Source: Dactylis glomerata (Eukaryota; Streptophyta; Magnoliopsida; Poales; Poaceae). From it: 64,000 nt of DNA. Under the pieces are notes generated by a model. The model worked only from the letters and a program-made list of their open reading frames with translations. It ran no database searches and was not told where the DNA came from. Shown here in pieces: positions 31,340 to 42,635 of the stretch; within the stretch, counting starts at the first letter, position 1, and every line of letters starts with the position of its first letter. Location of the stretch: NCBI GenBank assembly GCA_007115705.1, contig QXEO01000406.1, positions 5,105,448 through 5,169,447 of the forward strand. The letters are read 5' to 3'. The translations under genes and the position numbers were made by a program.

Positions 31340-34300
31340 TTATGCTGTCATGGCTTTCCCTTTTTCCTCTGCGTCTGTGTCTTCTCCTGATGCTCCTACT
31401 CGTGGTTTCTTCGTTTCAGGCTCCGCGACGCGTCCTTCGAGTAGCTTGACGCCCTCTGTAGTCGCGCTTTTTGCCTTTTCTGCATGGTTGGCTATTACGC
31501 CAAAATTTTGCGCCATCTTGTGGAACTCCCTGTCGCAGAGATCTGAAACTTCAAAACTTCCTTTCACTGTAATTATTCCTCTTGGTCCTGGCATTTTAAG
31601 TACCAAATATGTATAGTGAGGTACTGCCATGAATCGCGAAAACGCGGGTCGCCCGAGGATCGCGTGATATTGAGATGGCCAGTCCATGACTTCAAAATCT
31701 AGCTTTTCTCTTCTGTAGTTTTGTCGGTTGCCGAAGCAAACGTTGAGTGCTATTCGACCCAATGGGTAATTGGCACTTCCTGGCATGATTCCATGGAAGG
31801 AACAATCTGTTGGCTTCAGGAACTCTAGTGATATATGCATTGCTCGGAGTGTTTTTGCGTATATTAGGTTAATTCCACTCCCTGCATCCATGAATATTCT
31901 GTCGACATCATACGCGCCGATTTGAGCTTTGAGTACCAAAGGCGCGTTTCTCGGCCGAGGTACTGTTATAGGGTGATCTTCTCTGTTGAACTCTATTGGT
32001 TGTTCTGACCAGTGCAGATACTCCGTTGTAGCTGGAGGTGAGATGACTGCTAGGTTGACTTGTCGAGTTATGCTCTTCTCTTCTTTGTTCGACTTGGGTA
32101 CAGGTTGTATCATTGCTGTGATGTGTCCTTTTGATGGAACGTACCCTTCGTCGTCGTCGTGTCCCTGGTTTTGCTGGTCTTGTCCCTGAGGAGCTCCATT
32201 GTTTCCTTGCTGCTTTGTCGGAGGGTTATTGCTTCCTTCGAATCCTTGTCGCCTTGCTTCGATTTGCTTGTCTAGTGCCGCCTCTTGAAGTTTTAGGAAT
32301 GTTGTGCAATCTTTCATTGCATGCCTTGATACTCGCTTCCCATCGACGAACGCTGAGTGTATATGACAAGGTCCGTTGAGCATGTCTTCTGGCGAGGAGT
32401 TGTATTCTCTGGATTCTCTTACGGGGAATTTTTTATAGTCCTCTTTTCCGTAACTTCGATATCCTGAACTTCTTCGATCACTTCCTTGGTAGCTGTTGTC
32501 TTTGTATCCTGCAGCGACTTGGCTATGAGGGCCATAGTTGTCAAAATTTCTGGACCATCTCCTTTGATTTCCATATCTATTTCTTCAATCGTCTTCTGGA
32601 GATCGCGTCCTCTTGTTGTTGCACACATCTTCTCCATCTGCGAATCTGTTTGCTGTGTCCATGAGGTCTGACACTGTTTTCGGCTTGATTCTACCCATCT
32701 CCTCGACTAGGTCTCTTCGTCTTAATCCAATGATGAACGCATCTATTGCTCTTTCGTCTGAGACTTCGATTGCTGAATTTTTGATGAGGCTCCATCTTTG
32801 GATGTATGCCCGTAATGTTTCATCGCGTTGCTGCACACATGCTTTGACTTCTTCTATTGATGCTGGTCATTTGTATGTCGACCTAAAGTTGCTTGTAAAT
32901 TGCTTTGTGAGGTCTTCCGAGCTTCCAATAGATTCTTTCTCTAGTTTGCTCAACCATGACCTTGCTGCGCCGGTGAGGTGTAGTTGCAAACTTTGCATTG
33001 CTGTTTCTTTGGTTCCTCCTAATATTTGAACTGCTTGTAAGTAATCTGCGAGCCATGATTGCGGTTCCTGTGATCCGTCGTATTTTTGCTGATCATGAGG
33101 TAGTTTGAATCCTTTGGGAACTGGAGTGGTGCGAACCCTGCGGGTAAAGCACGATGCCCCCATCTCTTTTTCGTCGTCTTCATAGTCGCGTTTTTCATTT
33201 GGGGATCGCGATCTCCGGGTTCCACCATGCTGTTTTGGTGATGGCGATCGAGATCGGTGCTTGCTGCTTCTGCGCCGAGGACTATTGTGACGGTGAGGTG
33301 ACCTTGCTTTGTGCACTTCCTTGTGATGATATGCTTCTTCTCCTTTTGCTGATAGCTTGTGGCCCACCATGTTGAGTCTGTTCAGTGCTGCTCTATGCAT
33401 ATGTTCTCTAGGATCTCCTGGACTTGGTCGAGTTGTAAGTAGATATGCTTGTGCTGCTACTAGTGCTGCTACTAGTGCTGCTTCAAGAGTTTTCGGTAGG
33501 ATGTTTCCCTGCACGTCGACCGATAGGAAGGACAAATCGAGGTTTTTGGAAATACTTTGCCTGTCGGAGTACTCGAGGTTATCGTACCTTGAACCATGTC
33601 GACGATTTTTTCTTGCGTTGCTGTATGATGCGTCGCTTTGTGCTTTTCGAGCAGCTTCGCTAGCTGCAATGGCTGAATCTTTTCTTCTTTTTATCTCTAT
33701 TTTCTCCTTTGCTAATTGCTTGGCTTGCTGCCTTAGGGCGTAGTGATACCCCAAAAGCAGTTCTTTGCTAGAATTTGATGGTATTGGCGTGCCGTGTTCT
33801 ACGGCTTCTCTTATTATCCTCCATTCGTCGACTGATAGTCGAATTTTTTCCCTGGTTGCAAGGGATTCTGGTGTTTGCCCTTCTGCTAGGTGATTTGCTC
33901 CTCTGTCGATATTTGCTGGGTTTAGTACTGGATTGTCATTTTCGTCGAATTCTTCTGAGTTATCTCCTATAATGGCGAGCACCTGGCATTGTTTGCCGAT
34001 GTCACCCTTGAAGCTTGAGAGGATCGAGTTACTATCCTCAGAAAGCTCTAATCCTGTCTTCCATGTATCTGTTGACTTGTTCATAATATCGTCGAGGCAG
34101 ATCGTGAAATCTTCGAGTTGGACTCCTACGTCAAAATTTTCCTTTTCTTCGTTGTCCTCTGTGATCTTTCCTTTTTGCACTTCCTCTGGGCTGACCGGCG
34201 AGTTTACCTCACTGGAAGAGCCTTTAGAATATTCCATCACTGCTGTTGTTTTGGGCTCACTTGCCGACGGATCTTGTTTCGTCGGATCTGAAAGGCGAGA

Positions 34301-34414
34301 TGAACCCGACGGTCCGATGAGGATGTTTAAGCTTCCGATTGTCAACTCCATCTCTTGATTTTCGTCGATTCCTGTACTGTTGTTGGCTAAAAGCGAAAAA
34401 GCCGTCGAATTCAT
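31340..34414 (-). pseudogene. Element B gag-protease, one frame with two stops
   Basis: From ATG 34414 (MNSTAFSLL) to the stop at 31340 is 1025 codons in a single frame, interrupted only by TGA at 32869-32867 and TGA at 32587-32585. Upstream codons to 34579 lie in the LTR and are not coding. Features: acidic N-terminus; coiled Lys/Ala-rich segment; SR-rich linker (about 33170-33290); gag core with TGAARSWLSKL and ETLRAYIQRW; aspartic protease MDAGSGINLIY (about 31890). The end (VPHYTYLVLKMPGP; then KPRVGASG) precedes where RT would start, but no RT follows. With suppression or repair of two codons the frame is intact, so loss of function is recent. Confidence 0.85.
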
Positions 34415-34432
34415 GATTCCAACGCCCAAGAT

Positions 34433-34450
34433 CCCCACGGTCGGTGCTAA
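34433..34450 (-). other. Primer binding site of element B
   Basis: The minus strand reads TTAGCACCGACCGTGGGG, two G-to-A changes from the form in A (TTGGCGCC...). One change is in a CpG. Confidence 0.7.
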
Positions 34451-34451
34451 T

Positions 34452-34786
34452 TGACGAGGGGTTAACTCGACAAATGTCCTAGATGAAGGACTTAGGATCG
34501 GGGAGATAGGGCGTCGGATGAACTCGAAGGTAAAGTTAGTCGAAATAGGTGTGTGTCGAAAGTAAACTTGGGTGTTCAACCTGGCTTGCTTTCAATCTGC
34601 CCTCCACCGTCCCCTCCTGGCCCCTATATATAGGTGGCCAGGTCTCGAGGATCGGGTAGGGTCCGATACAGATTACAATATCGACATACGGTAAAGACTC
34701 ATATTCGACTATCATTATAATTGGGCCTAGCTATACGGGCCTTAGGGGTACTCAACTAACGGGCTCTATTAGCTATACCCTTGTCA
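34452..34786 (-). repeat. 5' LTR of element B (335 bp)
   Basis: Nearly identical to the 3' LTR, with one extra G in the GGGG run near 34745. It is followed by the target copy GCAGC (34787-34791). Confidence 0.92.
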
Positions 34787-34791
34787 GCAGC

Positions 34792-35551
34792 CTTGTTTGA
34801 CTGTTCCAGCATACAAAATTTTCAGGTTTATTCAACCTTGATCGATAAAAATCTTCCTCCCAATGGTAGTAATGATGCTTCCAGAATTTTATTCGCCTTC
34901 ATTGTTCATTATAAAACATCGTTGGGTGCGCGCCCAGCGCTCCCGATGGTAGTAGCCCCCGAGGCTATAGTCGAAAAGATCTTTTTCTGAGTATAGTCTC
35001 AAAGACAATGTGCCTTTTTTCATGTCATGAGATCATAATGTGACTCAATAATATCATCGAGTGCGCGCCCAGCGCTCCCGATGGTAGTAGCCCCCAAGGC
35101 TATAGCCGAATACTTTTGGGTATAGACTGAAAGAATGATTCCTCCTTTACCAGGCTCAATTTTTTGCCGGCTTCCTTGACCTTCCCTTATTCAAGTTCGC
35201 CAACTCGAACCATCTTTGGAATGTTCATCTTACTAGCGTCCAGTGCTTATCATAGTCTTCAATTCTCGTGACCTGTATGTTTGTGACGTCATTAATCTGT
35301 TTGTAATTATCTCTAAAGTTTGACCGTTACCCATGGGCAGCGCGGTAATTTCGCAACTTCTCTGCCCATTAGTGGGCTACAGTTTCCGCTCCTTGCGCCA
35401 CGTCTCAGCCCATGTTCCGTTACCTAGAAGCTATATAAGGGGAGAGTGGGGAAATTCACTGTTTACCAGTTCCTTGTTTCCGCCGCCGCCACCATTGTTG
35501 CAATCTCTGCGCTCGTTTGATCTCCTGCTTAGCCCCGTGCGCAGATCATAG
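34792..35551 (+). promoter_or_regulatory. Element C region upstream of gene 1, with repeat modules and TATA box
   Basis: Two copies of a roughly 60-bp module (34916-34980 and 35053-35112: GCGCGCCCAGCGCTCCCGATGG followed by GTAGCCCCC) lie here. Then come the conserved GCGCCACGTCTCAGCCCATG block (about 35395-35414) and TATATAAGG at 35432-35440, 112-120 bp before the gene 1 ATG at 35552. The matching B region has one full module. No coding frame. Confidence 0.6.
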
Positions 35552-36645
35552 ATGCGCGTGAAGCATCAAGCGCAGAAACACAAGATGACCAAGGGGATGA
35601 ACGCCGTGACCAGCTAGGTACCTTCTGTCTTTACGTAGAAGGAGCTGAACAAGGCCCGAGCGGATGGTCTCGTCTCCGATGATGACGAGGTTATCTTCCC
35701 AAGCCCAGAGATGGTTTTTGGGTGATGTTCTTCGCCTTTCTCTTGCGCGGTCTTTCCCTTCCTGCCCACGAATTCCTTCGTGGGCTTCTTTTTGTTTATG
35801 GTGTGGAGCTTCACCAGCTCAGACCAAACTCCATCTTGCACATTGCTTGTTTCATAACTCTTTGCAAGTCATTTCTAGGGATTGGTCCCCACTTTCTTCT
35901 TTGGAGATCCCTCTTTCGGGTATGCCCCAGTGTTGCATTGTCCAAGAAACCCGAACTGGGTGGAGCTTGTATCTCTGTTCGTTCTGAATCGCAGTATTTG
36001 GAATTTTCAATGGATGCCTCAGTACAAGGTTGGAGGACCAAGTGGTTTTACATGAAGGACCGAAAGAGTTCCTCCTCGAACAAATACGGTATTGCTCCAT
36101 TTGATGCCTCCCAAGAATTGAAGAAATTGGCCTCGTGGGATTCGCCTCCCACGGAAGCTGAGATGGAGGAGATCAAGCCACTCCTGGCCCGCATTCAGGA
36201 GCTGAAAAGTGGTAGAGGAGGTGCATTGTCGGGTACACAACTCATGGCGTTTTTCCTGCAAAGTCGGGTTCAACCCCTGCAGCATGGTCTCTCCAAGTTG
36301 TGGACTTTTTCTGGCTTGGGGGATCCTTCTCGGGTATCTGAAAATCTTATGGAGAAGAAGGATCTCGACAGGCGTGTGAGAGCTCTTACTACTCTCACCA
36401 AGGATCATGAAGTTGCGGACTTAGCCGCAAGCCACTTCGACTCCGAGCATCCCTTGCCTACGGTAACTTTTGCTGTCTTTACTTGCATTGTCTTTCTCTT
36501 ATTATTGTTTGCCTTGTAACTTTCGGGTTGTTTGTCTTTTCAGGATCATCGACTTCTTGTTTCTCGCCCTCCTCTCCCAGAGGGAGGGGCCATTCCACAT
36601 GTTCCTGTTTCCGCGGCCTCCGAAGCCCCCGAGACTGAAGATAGC
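35552..36645 (+). pseudogene. Element C antisense gene 1, exons 1 and part of 2
   Basis: ATG 35552 (MRVKHQAQKH) is followed by TAG codons at about 35614 and 35632, and a 13-base deficit relative to B around 35720 that shifts the frame. From 35722 the conserved FFAFLLRGLSLPAHEF and GWRTKWFYMKDRKSS blocks are readable. Exon 1 would end at 36462 with donor GTAACT; intron 1 ends TTTTCAG at 36543. Exon 2 starts at 36544 (HRLLVSRPPLPE) and is cut at 36645 by F. It resumes at 50836. Confidence 0.78.
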
Positions 36646-38149
36646 CGATGACCCACAAGTATAGGGGTGTATCGTAGTACTTTCGATAAATAAGAGTGTC
36701 AAACCCAATGAGGAGCAGAAGGTGTTGATTAGTGGTTTTGATCAGGGTTTCACTATAAATACTAGCAAACGGGTTTTCAGGGGTATTTGGTAATACAAAT
36801 AAATAAAGTGCGAGTAAGTAAAAGACAGTAGTAACAATTGCATCATGTGGCCCAATCCTTTCTTTAGCAAAGGACAAGCCGGTTGTGTAACTTATAATAA
36901 CCAAACGTTCTCGAGGACACACGGGAGTTTCCGTCAAGAGCTTTCGCTTCATACTGCTAAATAGTCTTTATTGGTTTGATAAGTCTTATGGGGGTGAACC
37001 TGTGCTAGCGCACTACCCTTACTAGGATAAATACACACTTGTGATTATACCCCTTGCAAGCATCCACAAATACAAGAAAGTAATTAAGATAAATCTAACC
37101 ACAGCCTTAAACTCTAAGATCCTACGCTCCCTGGTGCAATGGTTTCCCTATGGAGGTTTAGGTTTCTGTCACTCCAGCAACCCCACAATTGGTAGCCAAA
37201 TACACAATGCATCTCACTAGGCCCATAAATGGTGAAGTATCATGTAGTTGATGTTCACAAGACACCACTAGTGAAATAGCACCACAACAATATCAAACCA
37301 TTAAATATTTCTCAACAATAATTCACTACTAACATCTTGACTTCTCCCATGTCCTCAAGAACTAAACAAACTACTCACAAGACATCATATGGATCATGAT
37401 CAGAGGTGAAATAATGGTAAATAACAATCTGAATATAAACCTTAATTCAACGGTTCCACTCAATAGCATCAACTACAAGAGTAATAAGCACCGGGAAAGT
37501 TTCCCCTAAGAATATAACAAGATCCAACTCAAGATGTTACAGCGGGATGGCGTGGTGATGGTGGAGATGAAGGTGCTAGTGATGGAGATGATGATGATGA
37601 TCCCGATGAAGTCCGGTGCAATGGTGATGATGATGGCGATGATCTCCCCTCTCTGGGAAGGAATTTCCCCGGCAGATTTCTGCCTGCCGGAGAGCTTTTC
37701 TCTCTCTGGTGTTTTCCGCCCCGCAGAGGCGGCTGTGTCTAACTCTGAGCCCCCCTGACTTAGGTTTTGGGGACGATGAAGTACGCGAAGGGGCAAACCC
37801 TGGAGTGGGCCAGGGCGCCCTCACACACGGCCGGCGCAGCCAGGGGCCAGGCTGCGCCCCTTATGTGTGAGGCTGCCCTCTGGCTCCCCTCGACTCCTCC
37901 TTCTGGCTTTCGGAGTCTTTTGGTAAAATATAATTTCCTCGCATTTTTCTGGAATTTTCCTGATCTTCAAAATATGGTCCCTTGATGGTCCTTTTTCCAG
38001 CAAAATCCTGACTCCGGCAGCAAATCCCCCAATGATCATCAACATGTAAAAACAGAGGAAATAGCATAAGTATCATCTCTAAATATGAAATATATCAATG
38101 AATAATAGTAAATTATGATACAAAATAGTCATGCAAAATGGACGTATCA
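36646..38149 (-). repeat. 3' LTR of element F (1504 bp)
   Basis: The plus-strand start reads CGATGACCC, with C in place of the expected T of the terminal TG (the partner LTR has TGATGACCC). It ends GACGTATCA. Contains a GAT-rich microsatellite-like block at about 37545-37640, six bases shorter than in the other LTR. Confidence 0.88.
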
Positions 38150-38157
38150 ACCCCCCC
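38150..38157 (-). other. Polypurine tract of element F
   Basis: The minus strand reads a run of seven G preceded by AAGCTT and followed by T, directly before the LTR start TGATACG. Confidence 0.65.
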
Positions 38158-38870
38158 AAGCTTAGACCTCGCTTGTCCCCAAGCGAAAACTAAACTCGGT
38201 AAACATGACCACAGGTTTATGGAGTGAAGTGTCGATAATCAAAATACAGACAAGAAGCATCACATTTACCAAGGCACAAATTATAATAGACAGCAACTCC
38301 CCTTTATAAGATATAGACTTGCAATAAGTAAAAGGGAATCACATATAAGGATGCACAAAGTAAACTATAATTGGTGATGGCAAACCTTAGTTCTTGGTCA
38401 AAGAATGATAAACAAACTATTCTTTCTTTTGAACGGAGTCTTTTAAAATAGAGCTAATATAGCAGAGACCATATGCTCAACAAAACAAACTTTTCGCATT
38501 CATAGAAAGCTTTCAAAGATATATTCCTTCAGACAAAAACTTTGTACAAAACAAAGAAGATAGTAAACATGATTAAACGGATCAACATATGAATGAGCGA
38601 AACATAACAACTCAAATGCTTGCTTGAGACAGAGGGAAATAGGTTGACTCAACATAAAAGTAAAAGATAGGCCCTTCGCAGAGGGAAGCAGGGATTAAAC
38701 ATGTGCTAGAGCTTTTCATTTGCAAAATAGAGGTAAAAAGTTATTTTGAGAGGTGGTTGCTTTTGTCAACAACTAGCAATGAAGTTCTTGATATCTTCCA
38801 TACTAAACAAGTGAGAGCGGTTCTGAGATGTTTGATTAATTGGCACATTGGTGCTCTTTTATAGCTTGGC
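38158..38870 (-). other. Element F 3' untranslated region, left piece
   Basis: Non-coding sequence between the accessory frame and 3' LTR, A/T-rich with no similarity I recognise. It ends in TTGGC (38866-38870), the target copy of E, and continues at 42636. Confidence 0.6.
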
Positions 38871-39429
38871 TGATAAGGATCACACCGGTGATCCTATGAG
38901 TTTTGTCCCGATCTTTCACAGCGAGTCAACCCGGATAAATAATCTTCCAATAACGCGATGAACGTCACCTGAAGAAGAGGAACGAATCCAGCAAGCAACG
39001 CGATGAAGATCACCACGCCTCAAACCTGAGCTTGATAATTCTTGATGAACACAAGAACCCTCGCAGCAACTTTATTAGATAACACGGCAGCGCCGTTTCC
39101 CCGGAGGGATGATACACGGTGGAGCACACGATAGTTTTAGACTAAACAACTGAACTCCCTAAACCCTGGACTGTTGGCCTCCTTATATAGATGGCCAGAA
39201 AACTGTTGGGCTTGGACAGGCCCAAACCCAAAACACACAATAAAACCTAGGTGGCCCACAACTAGACCTAGCTACGAAATAACATAGGCATGAATATAAA
39301 TTGCTGACACAACCTTAGACTAATCATTACATATCGTAGGTCGTCCTGGCGTGCCAATATGCAACGAGCTTCCATCATCTTGGTGGAGTCCTGAAATTGG
39401 GCTTCACCTCCTCCGTCGTGCCCATATCA
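38871..39429 (-). repeat. 3' LTR of element E (559 bp)
   Basis: It runs TGATAAGGATCAC to GTGCCCATATCA. It contains the last 18 codons of the element protein (39429-39375) and a minus-strand TATATAAGG box at about 39185. Confidence 0.93.
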
Positions 39430-40970
39430 TCCTCCCCCCCTTCAAAAAGCGTTGTCCCCAACGCGTGAGGGTCTGCTCGAAAGGGTGGCGGAATATCAAC
39501 AATAGCACCACTCATATTCGCCATCTTCAAGTCTTGCTTGCCTTCCTCACCGCATCCTCCCTCTTGGCCTGCTCGACTTGATACAGCCCTGGGTGGTTGC
39601 ACCTCTTTTCTTCGCCAAATGAACTTGTATGGAGGTGCCTCCACCTTCTTCTTCTCAATCCTTGCTGGAACCTTGCGTTGCTGAACATGAACCTTCTTAG
39701 CACGACCCTGCAAAGTAGTAATGCCTGGGCCACACAACTGACGAACACGTCCATCTTTGCTTGTATGCACACGCACTGCTGCTCCAACAAAACGTCTCCG
39801 AGGTGTTCGAACAAAACTGTGGCTGACTACCCGCGGCACCATATGCACCGGAACACGATCAGCATCACCGTCATCGGTCTGAACACCCATGTCAACACGA
39901 ACTGGAAGTGGAACTTCAACCGGCTTGTCACTAACAAGAACAACTAGCTTGTCATCTACAGGCTTGGCTGAAACAATATCACCACTGACGCTATTTGCAT
40001 CATGCTCCTCAGGTTGCAGCGTAGCTAGCCCAGATTTTGGCTTAGCCTTGCGCAACTTCTCCTTGTGTACCACCAGCTCAACATCAGACTTTATGTGATC
40101 ATCCTGCATAGGTTTCAAAGTCCGCTGTTTGCCATCATGCACAAAAGAATATGTATTTGCTCTCCCAGCATGAGTAACATTGCGATCATACTGCCATGGA
40201 CGTCCAAGTAACAGTCCACACACCTCCAATGGCAACACATCGCACTCGACCTCATCAACATAATCACCAACTGTAAATGGCACACGTACCTTATGAGTAA
40301 CCTTTAGCACACCGCAGCTATTCAACCACTCAACATGCTTAGGTTCAGAAAAACGCCATGTGGACAACCCCAATGATGCCACCACAGCCCTACTGATGCC
40401 ATTACAGTAACTACCGCTGTCAATAATCAGTTTGCATGCCTTCTCCTTGATGGTGCACTGTGTTTGAAAAAGGCTGCATCGCTGATTCCTTCTTATCGCC
40501 TCATCACCATTGGACAATTTGTGAAGTTGTATACTCATACCTCTCAATGGTGTGTCATCTCCATCAACTTTGGCTTGTACCATTGGAACAACCGCCTTGT
40601 CTGATTCCATGGTCTTGTTCAAAAATCGAGTACGCAGAAATTGCTTAAAAACCTCCCAACGAGATGTGTCAAGTGTGATGCCCTTTGCGCACCGTTCTTC
40701 ACGCCACCAACCGGCCACCTGCGTATCCACACGCCGATGGGCAAGTACAAATTCAGTAAAACCGCCAAACTTGTTATCACGGGCACGACATTGTGCAAAG
40801 CCACGCTCCATGTGAGATTCCCAAGACTCATACTCTGTGAACTTTACAGCACTGTTCAAACTCCACGTGATTTTAGTTGCATCATACCGAAAACCAGCCA
40901 AGATCTCTAAATAGTCACTGTAGATATCGTCCGCTTTGTCAGTCAAACGGACAGGCCTTGATGAACCCAT
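39375..40970 (-). CDS. Element E gag-like/protease protein, 531 codons, intact
   Basis: The frame opens at ATG 40970 (MGSSRPVRLTDKADD) and is uninterrupted. N-terminal 150 residues are gag-like: FTEYESWESHMERG, AGWWREERC, WEVFKQFLRTRFL. An aspartic-protease-like domain follows, with IIDSGSYCNG (Asp about residue 184), VECDVLPLEVCGLLLGRPWQYDRN and RTLKPM, matching the order seen in CRM-1 (VECDVVPM, LLLGRPWQYDHD). The second half is basic and Val/Lys-rich (KFIWRRKEVQPP) and ends through the purine tract as LFEGGEDDMGTTEE, parallel to CRM-1 FEGGEDDED. No zinc knuckle, RT or integrase. Likely role: structural protein able to recruit the element RNA into particles; the polymerase would be supplied by a CRM-1-like partner (inference). 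Confidence 0.87.
   Translation of the reverse strand: MGSSRPVRLTDKADDIYSDYLEILAGFRYDATKITWSLNSAVKFTEYESWESHMERGFAQCRARDNKFGGFTEFVLAHRRVDTQVAGWWREERCAKGITLDTSRWEVFKQFLRTRFLNKTMESDKAVVPMVQAKVDGDDTPLRGMSIQLHKLSNGDEAIRRNQRCSLFQTQCTIKEKACKLIIDSGSYCNGISRAVVASLGLSTWRFSEPKHVEWLNSCGVLKVTHKVRVPFTVGDYVDEVECDVLPLEVCGLLLGRPWQYDRNVTHAGRANTYSFVHDGKQRTLKPMQDDHIKSDVELVVHKEKLRKAKPKSGLATLQPEEHDANSVSGDIVSAKPVDDKLVVLVSDKPVEVPLPVRVDMGVQTDDGDADRVPVHMVPRVVSHSFVRTPRRRFVGAAVRVHTSKDGRVRQLCGPGITTLQGRAKKVHVQQRKVPARIEKKKVEAPPYKFIWRRKEVQPPRAVSSRAGQEGGCGEEGKQDLKMANMSGAIVDIPPPFRADPHALGTTLFEGGEDDMGTTEEVKPNFRTPPR
39430..39443 (-). other. Polypurine tract of element E
   Basis: The minus strand reads GAAGGGGGGGAGGA directly before the LTR, identical to the tract of CRM-1 at 12606-12619 and likewise translated as EGGED. 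Confidence 0.85.
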
Positions 40971-42059
40971 ACCTGAATATTTCTGACCACGTGATGCGTC
41001 CGCCTAACCTGTCCAGCTGAGTTCAAACAATAACGGAAGAAAACGCTGCTACTGAACGAGAGCAGCGCGCGGCAATGCAACGCACACAGCCAGACAAAAA
41101 TTGCGCCTAGTCTGATCGATCCGCGGAGCGTCTAATTCCGAGCGATCAACTCCAGGTAGGCTTGTATGTTGTTGCTTGTATTTTTATTCGGGGCTCTCGG
41201 ACGTGTGCCAGATGGGCCAGCCCACGCGTAAGCACAGACCAAGTCTGTGGTCCAGCGCGCTGACGGGATCGAGCAAGCCAACGATCGCCCGATGGCAGAC
41301 GCTCTCCGTCCTCAGGCGCGCGCGGGTGACGCAATTTTTTTTTATTTCTATTCCCGATCGGATCTTCCTTTTTGCGTTTGATGACTTGCAGCGAGCAGAT
41401 GGGCCAGCCCGTAACGGCGAGCGAGGCGTGATCGCCCAGGCGGGATCGGGCGCGGGCGACTCGATCGCCCAGGGGCAGACAGTCTCCGTCCCTCAGCGCG
41501 AGGCAGCGAGCGCAGCGCTGCTGTTTGTTTTTTTTTTCTTTCTTCAATACAGCAGCGATCGGACCTGGTAGTATTCAGAGACTTGGACTTTGACGAGATC
41601 GCTCAATCGGAAGTGGGCTGCGTGGACTTGCAATCGATCTGGAACACGACAGGAGAGCGATTCCACGTGCGAGTCGAGCTGTGCGAGCGGCCGCCGCCCT
41701 CCCATTAGCTTTTTTTCTTTTTTTTAATACTGCAGCGATGATCGATCCGTGGCCAGCGATCCCAATCGAGGGCTGCCAAAAATGAATCTCCTTTCTTCCA
41801 CCCAAATCGGATCTGATTGCACCTTGCCTAACGTGGTCTGCTTGACTCGGAATAGATCGAAATCTGGGAAAACGATCAAGACCTCGGTAGCCTGCTGTGT
41901 GACACGATCAGCCTTGCAACTCCGATGAAACCAACTTCAATTCTGACGAAACAATCCGATCTGAAAACCTCCAATAAAGACTAACCGATCTGAAAAATGT
42001 TCGGGCAAACAATCCGCAGATCAATCAGCAGAATACACTCGCGGTGATCAACCCAGTAA
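40971..42059 (-). other. Element E leader
   Basis: About 1.1 kb between primer site and start codon. G/C-rich around 41110-41520, with the GCGAGGCAGCGAGCGCAGCG block shared with D, and T-runs at about 41335, 41530 and 41710. The open frames in it (for example 41146-41571) are not conserved in D and are not believed. Confidence 0.65.
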
Positions 42060-42069
42060 TCTGATACCA
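42060..42069 (-). other. Primer binding site of element E
   Basis: The minus strand reads TGGTATCAGA two bases inside the 5' LTR, followed by TTACTGGG. It is the same methionine-tRNA type as CRM-1 and D. Confidence 0.8.
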
Positions 42070-42071
42070 CA

Positions 42072-42630
42072 TGATAAGGATCACACCGGTGATCCTATGA
42101 GTTTTGTCCCGATCTTTCACAGCGAGTCAACCCGGATAAATAATCTTCCAATAACGCGATGAACGTCACCTGAAGAAGAGACACGAATCCAGCAAGCAAC
42201 GCGATGAAGATCACCACGCCTCAAACCTGAGCTTGATAATTCTTGATGAACACAAGAACCCTCGCAGCAACTTTATTAGATAACACGGCAGCGCCGTTTC
42301 CCCGGAGGGATGATACACGGTGGAGCACATGATAGTTTTAGACTAAACAACTGAACTCCCTAAACCCTAGACTGCTGGCCTCCTTATATAGATGGCCAGA
42401 AAACTGTTGGGCTTGGACAGGCCCAAACCCAAAACACACAATAAAACCTAGGTGGCCCACAACTAGACCTAGCTACGAAATAACATAGGCATGAATATAA
42501 ATTGCTGACACAACCTTAGACTAATCATTACATATCGTAGGTCGTCCTGGTGTGCCAATATGCAACGAGCTTCCATCATCTTGGTGGAGTCCTGAAATTG
42601 GGCTTCACCTCCTCCGTCGTGCCCATATCA
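42072..42630 (-). repeat. 5' LTR of element E (559 bp)
   Basis: About six differences from 38871-39429. It is followed by the target copy TTGGC. Confidence 0.93.
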
Positions 42631-42635
42631 TTGGC

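Larger units (their letters stand above)
25699..34786 (-). mobile_element. Element B: complete Tat-type element with antisense genes
   Basis: LTRs at 25699-26032 and 34452-34786 differ by three substitutions and one indel (about 1%). A perfect target duplication GCAGC (25694-25698 and 34787-34791) shows it jumped into C, a relative. Minus-strand order is 5' LTR, primer site, gag-protease, 280-bp spacer, opposite-strand genes 2 and 1, about 1.2 kb of non-coding sequence with PPT-like repeats, 3' LTR. There is no RT, RNase H or integrase. It is the best-preserved copy of the family here and among the youngest insertions. Confidence 0.93.
38871..42630 (-). mobile_element. Element E: 3.76-kb non-autonomous gag-protease element
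   Basis: Two 559-bp LTRs (38871-39429, 42072-42630) are flanked by the perfect target duplication TTGGC (38866-38870 and 42631-42635). Minus-strand order is 5' LTR, methionine-type primer site, 1.1-kb leader, one open 531-codon frame, 14-nt purine tract, 3' LTR. About six LTR differences (about 1%) indicate recent insertion into F. It lacks RT, RNase H and integrase but has intact ends and protein, so it could still move if helped. Confidence 0.94.
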
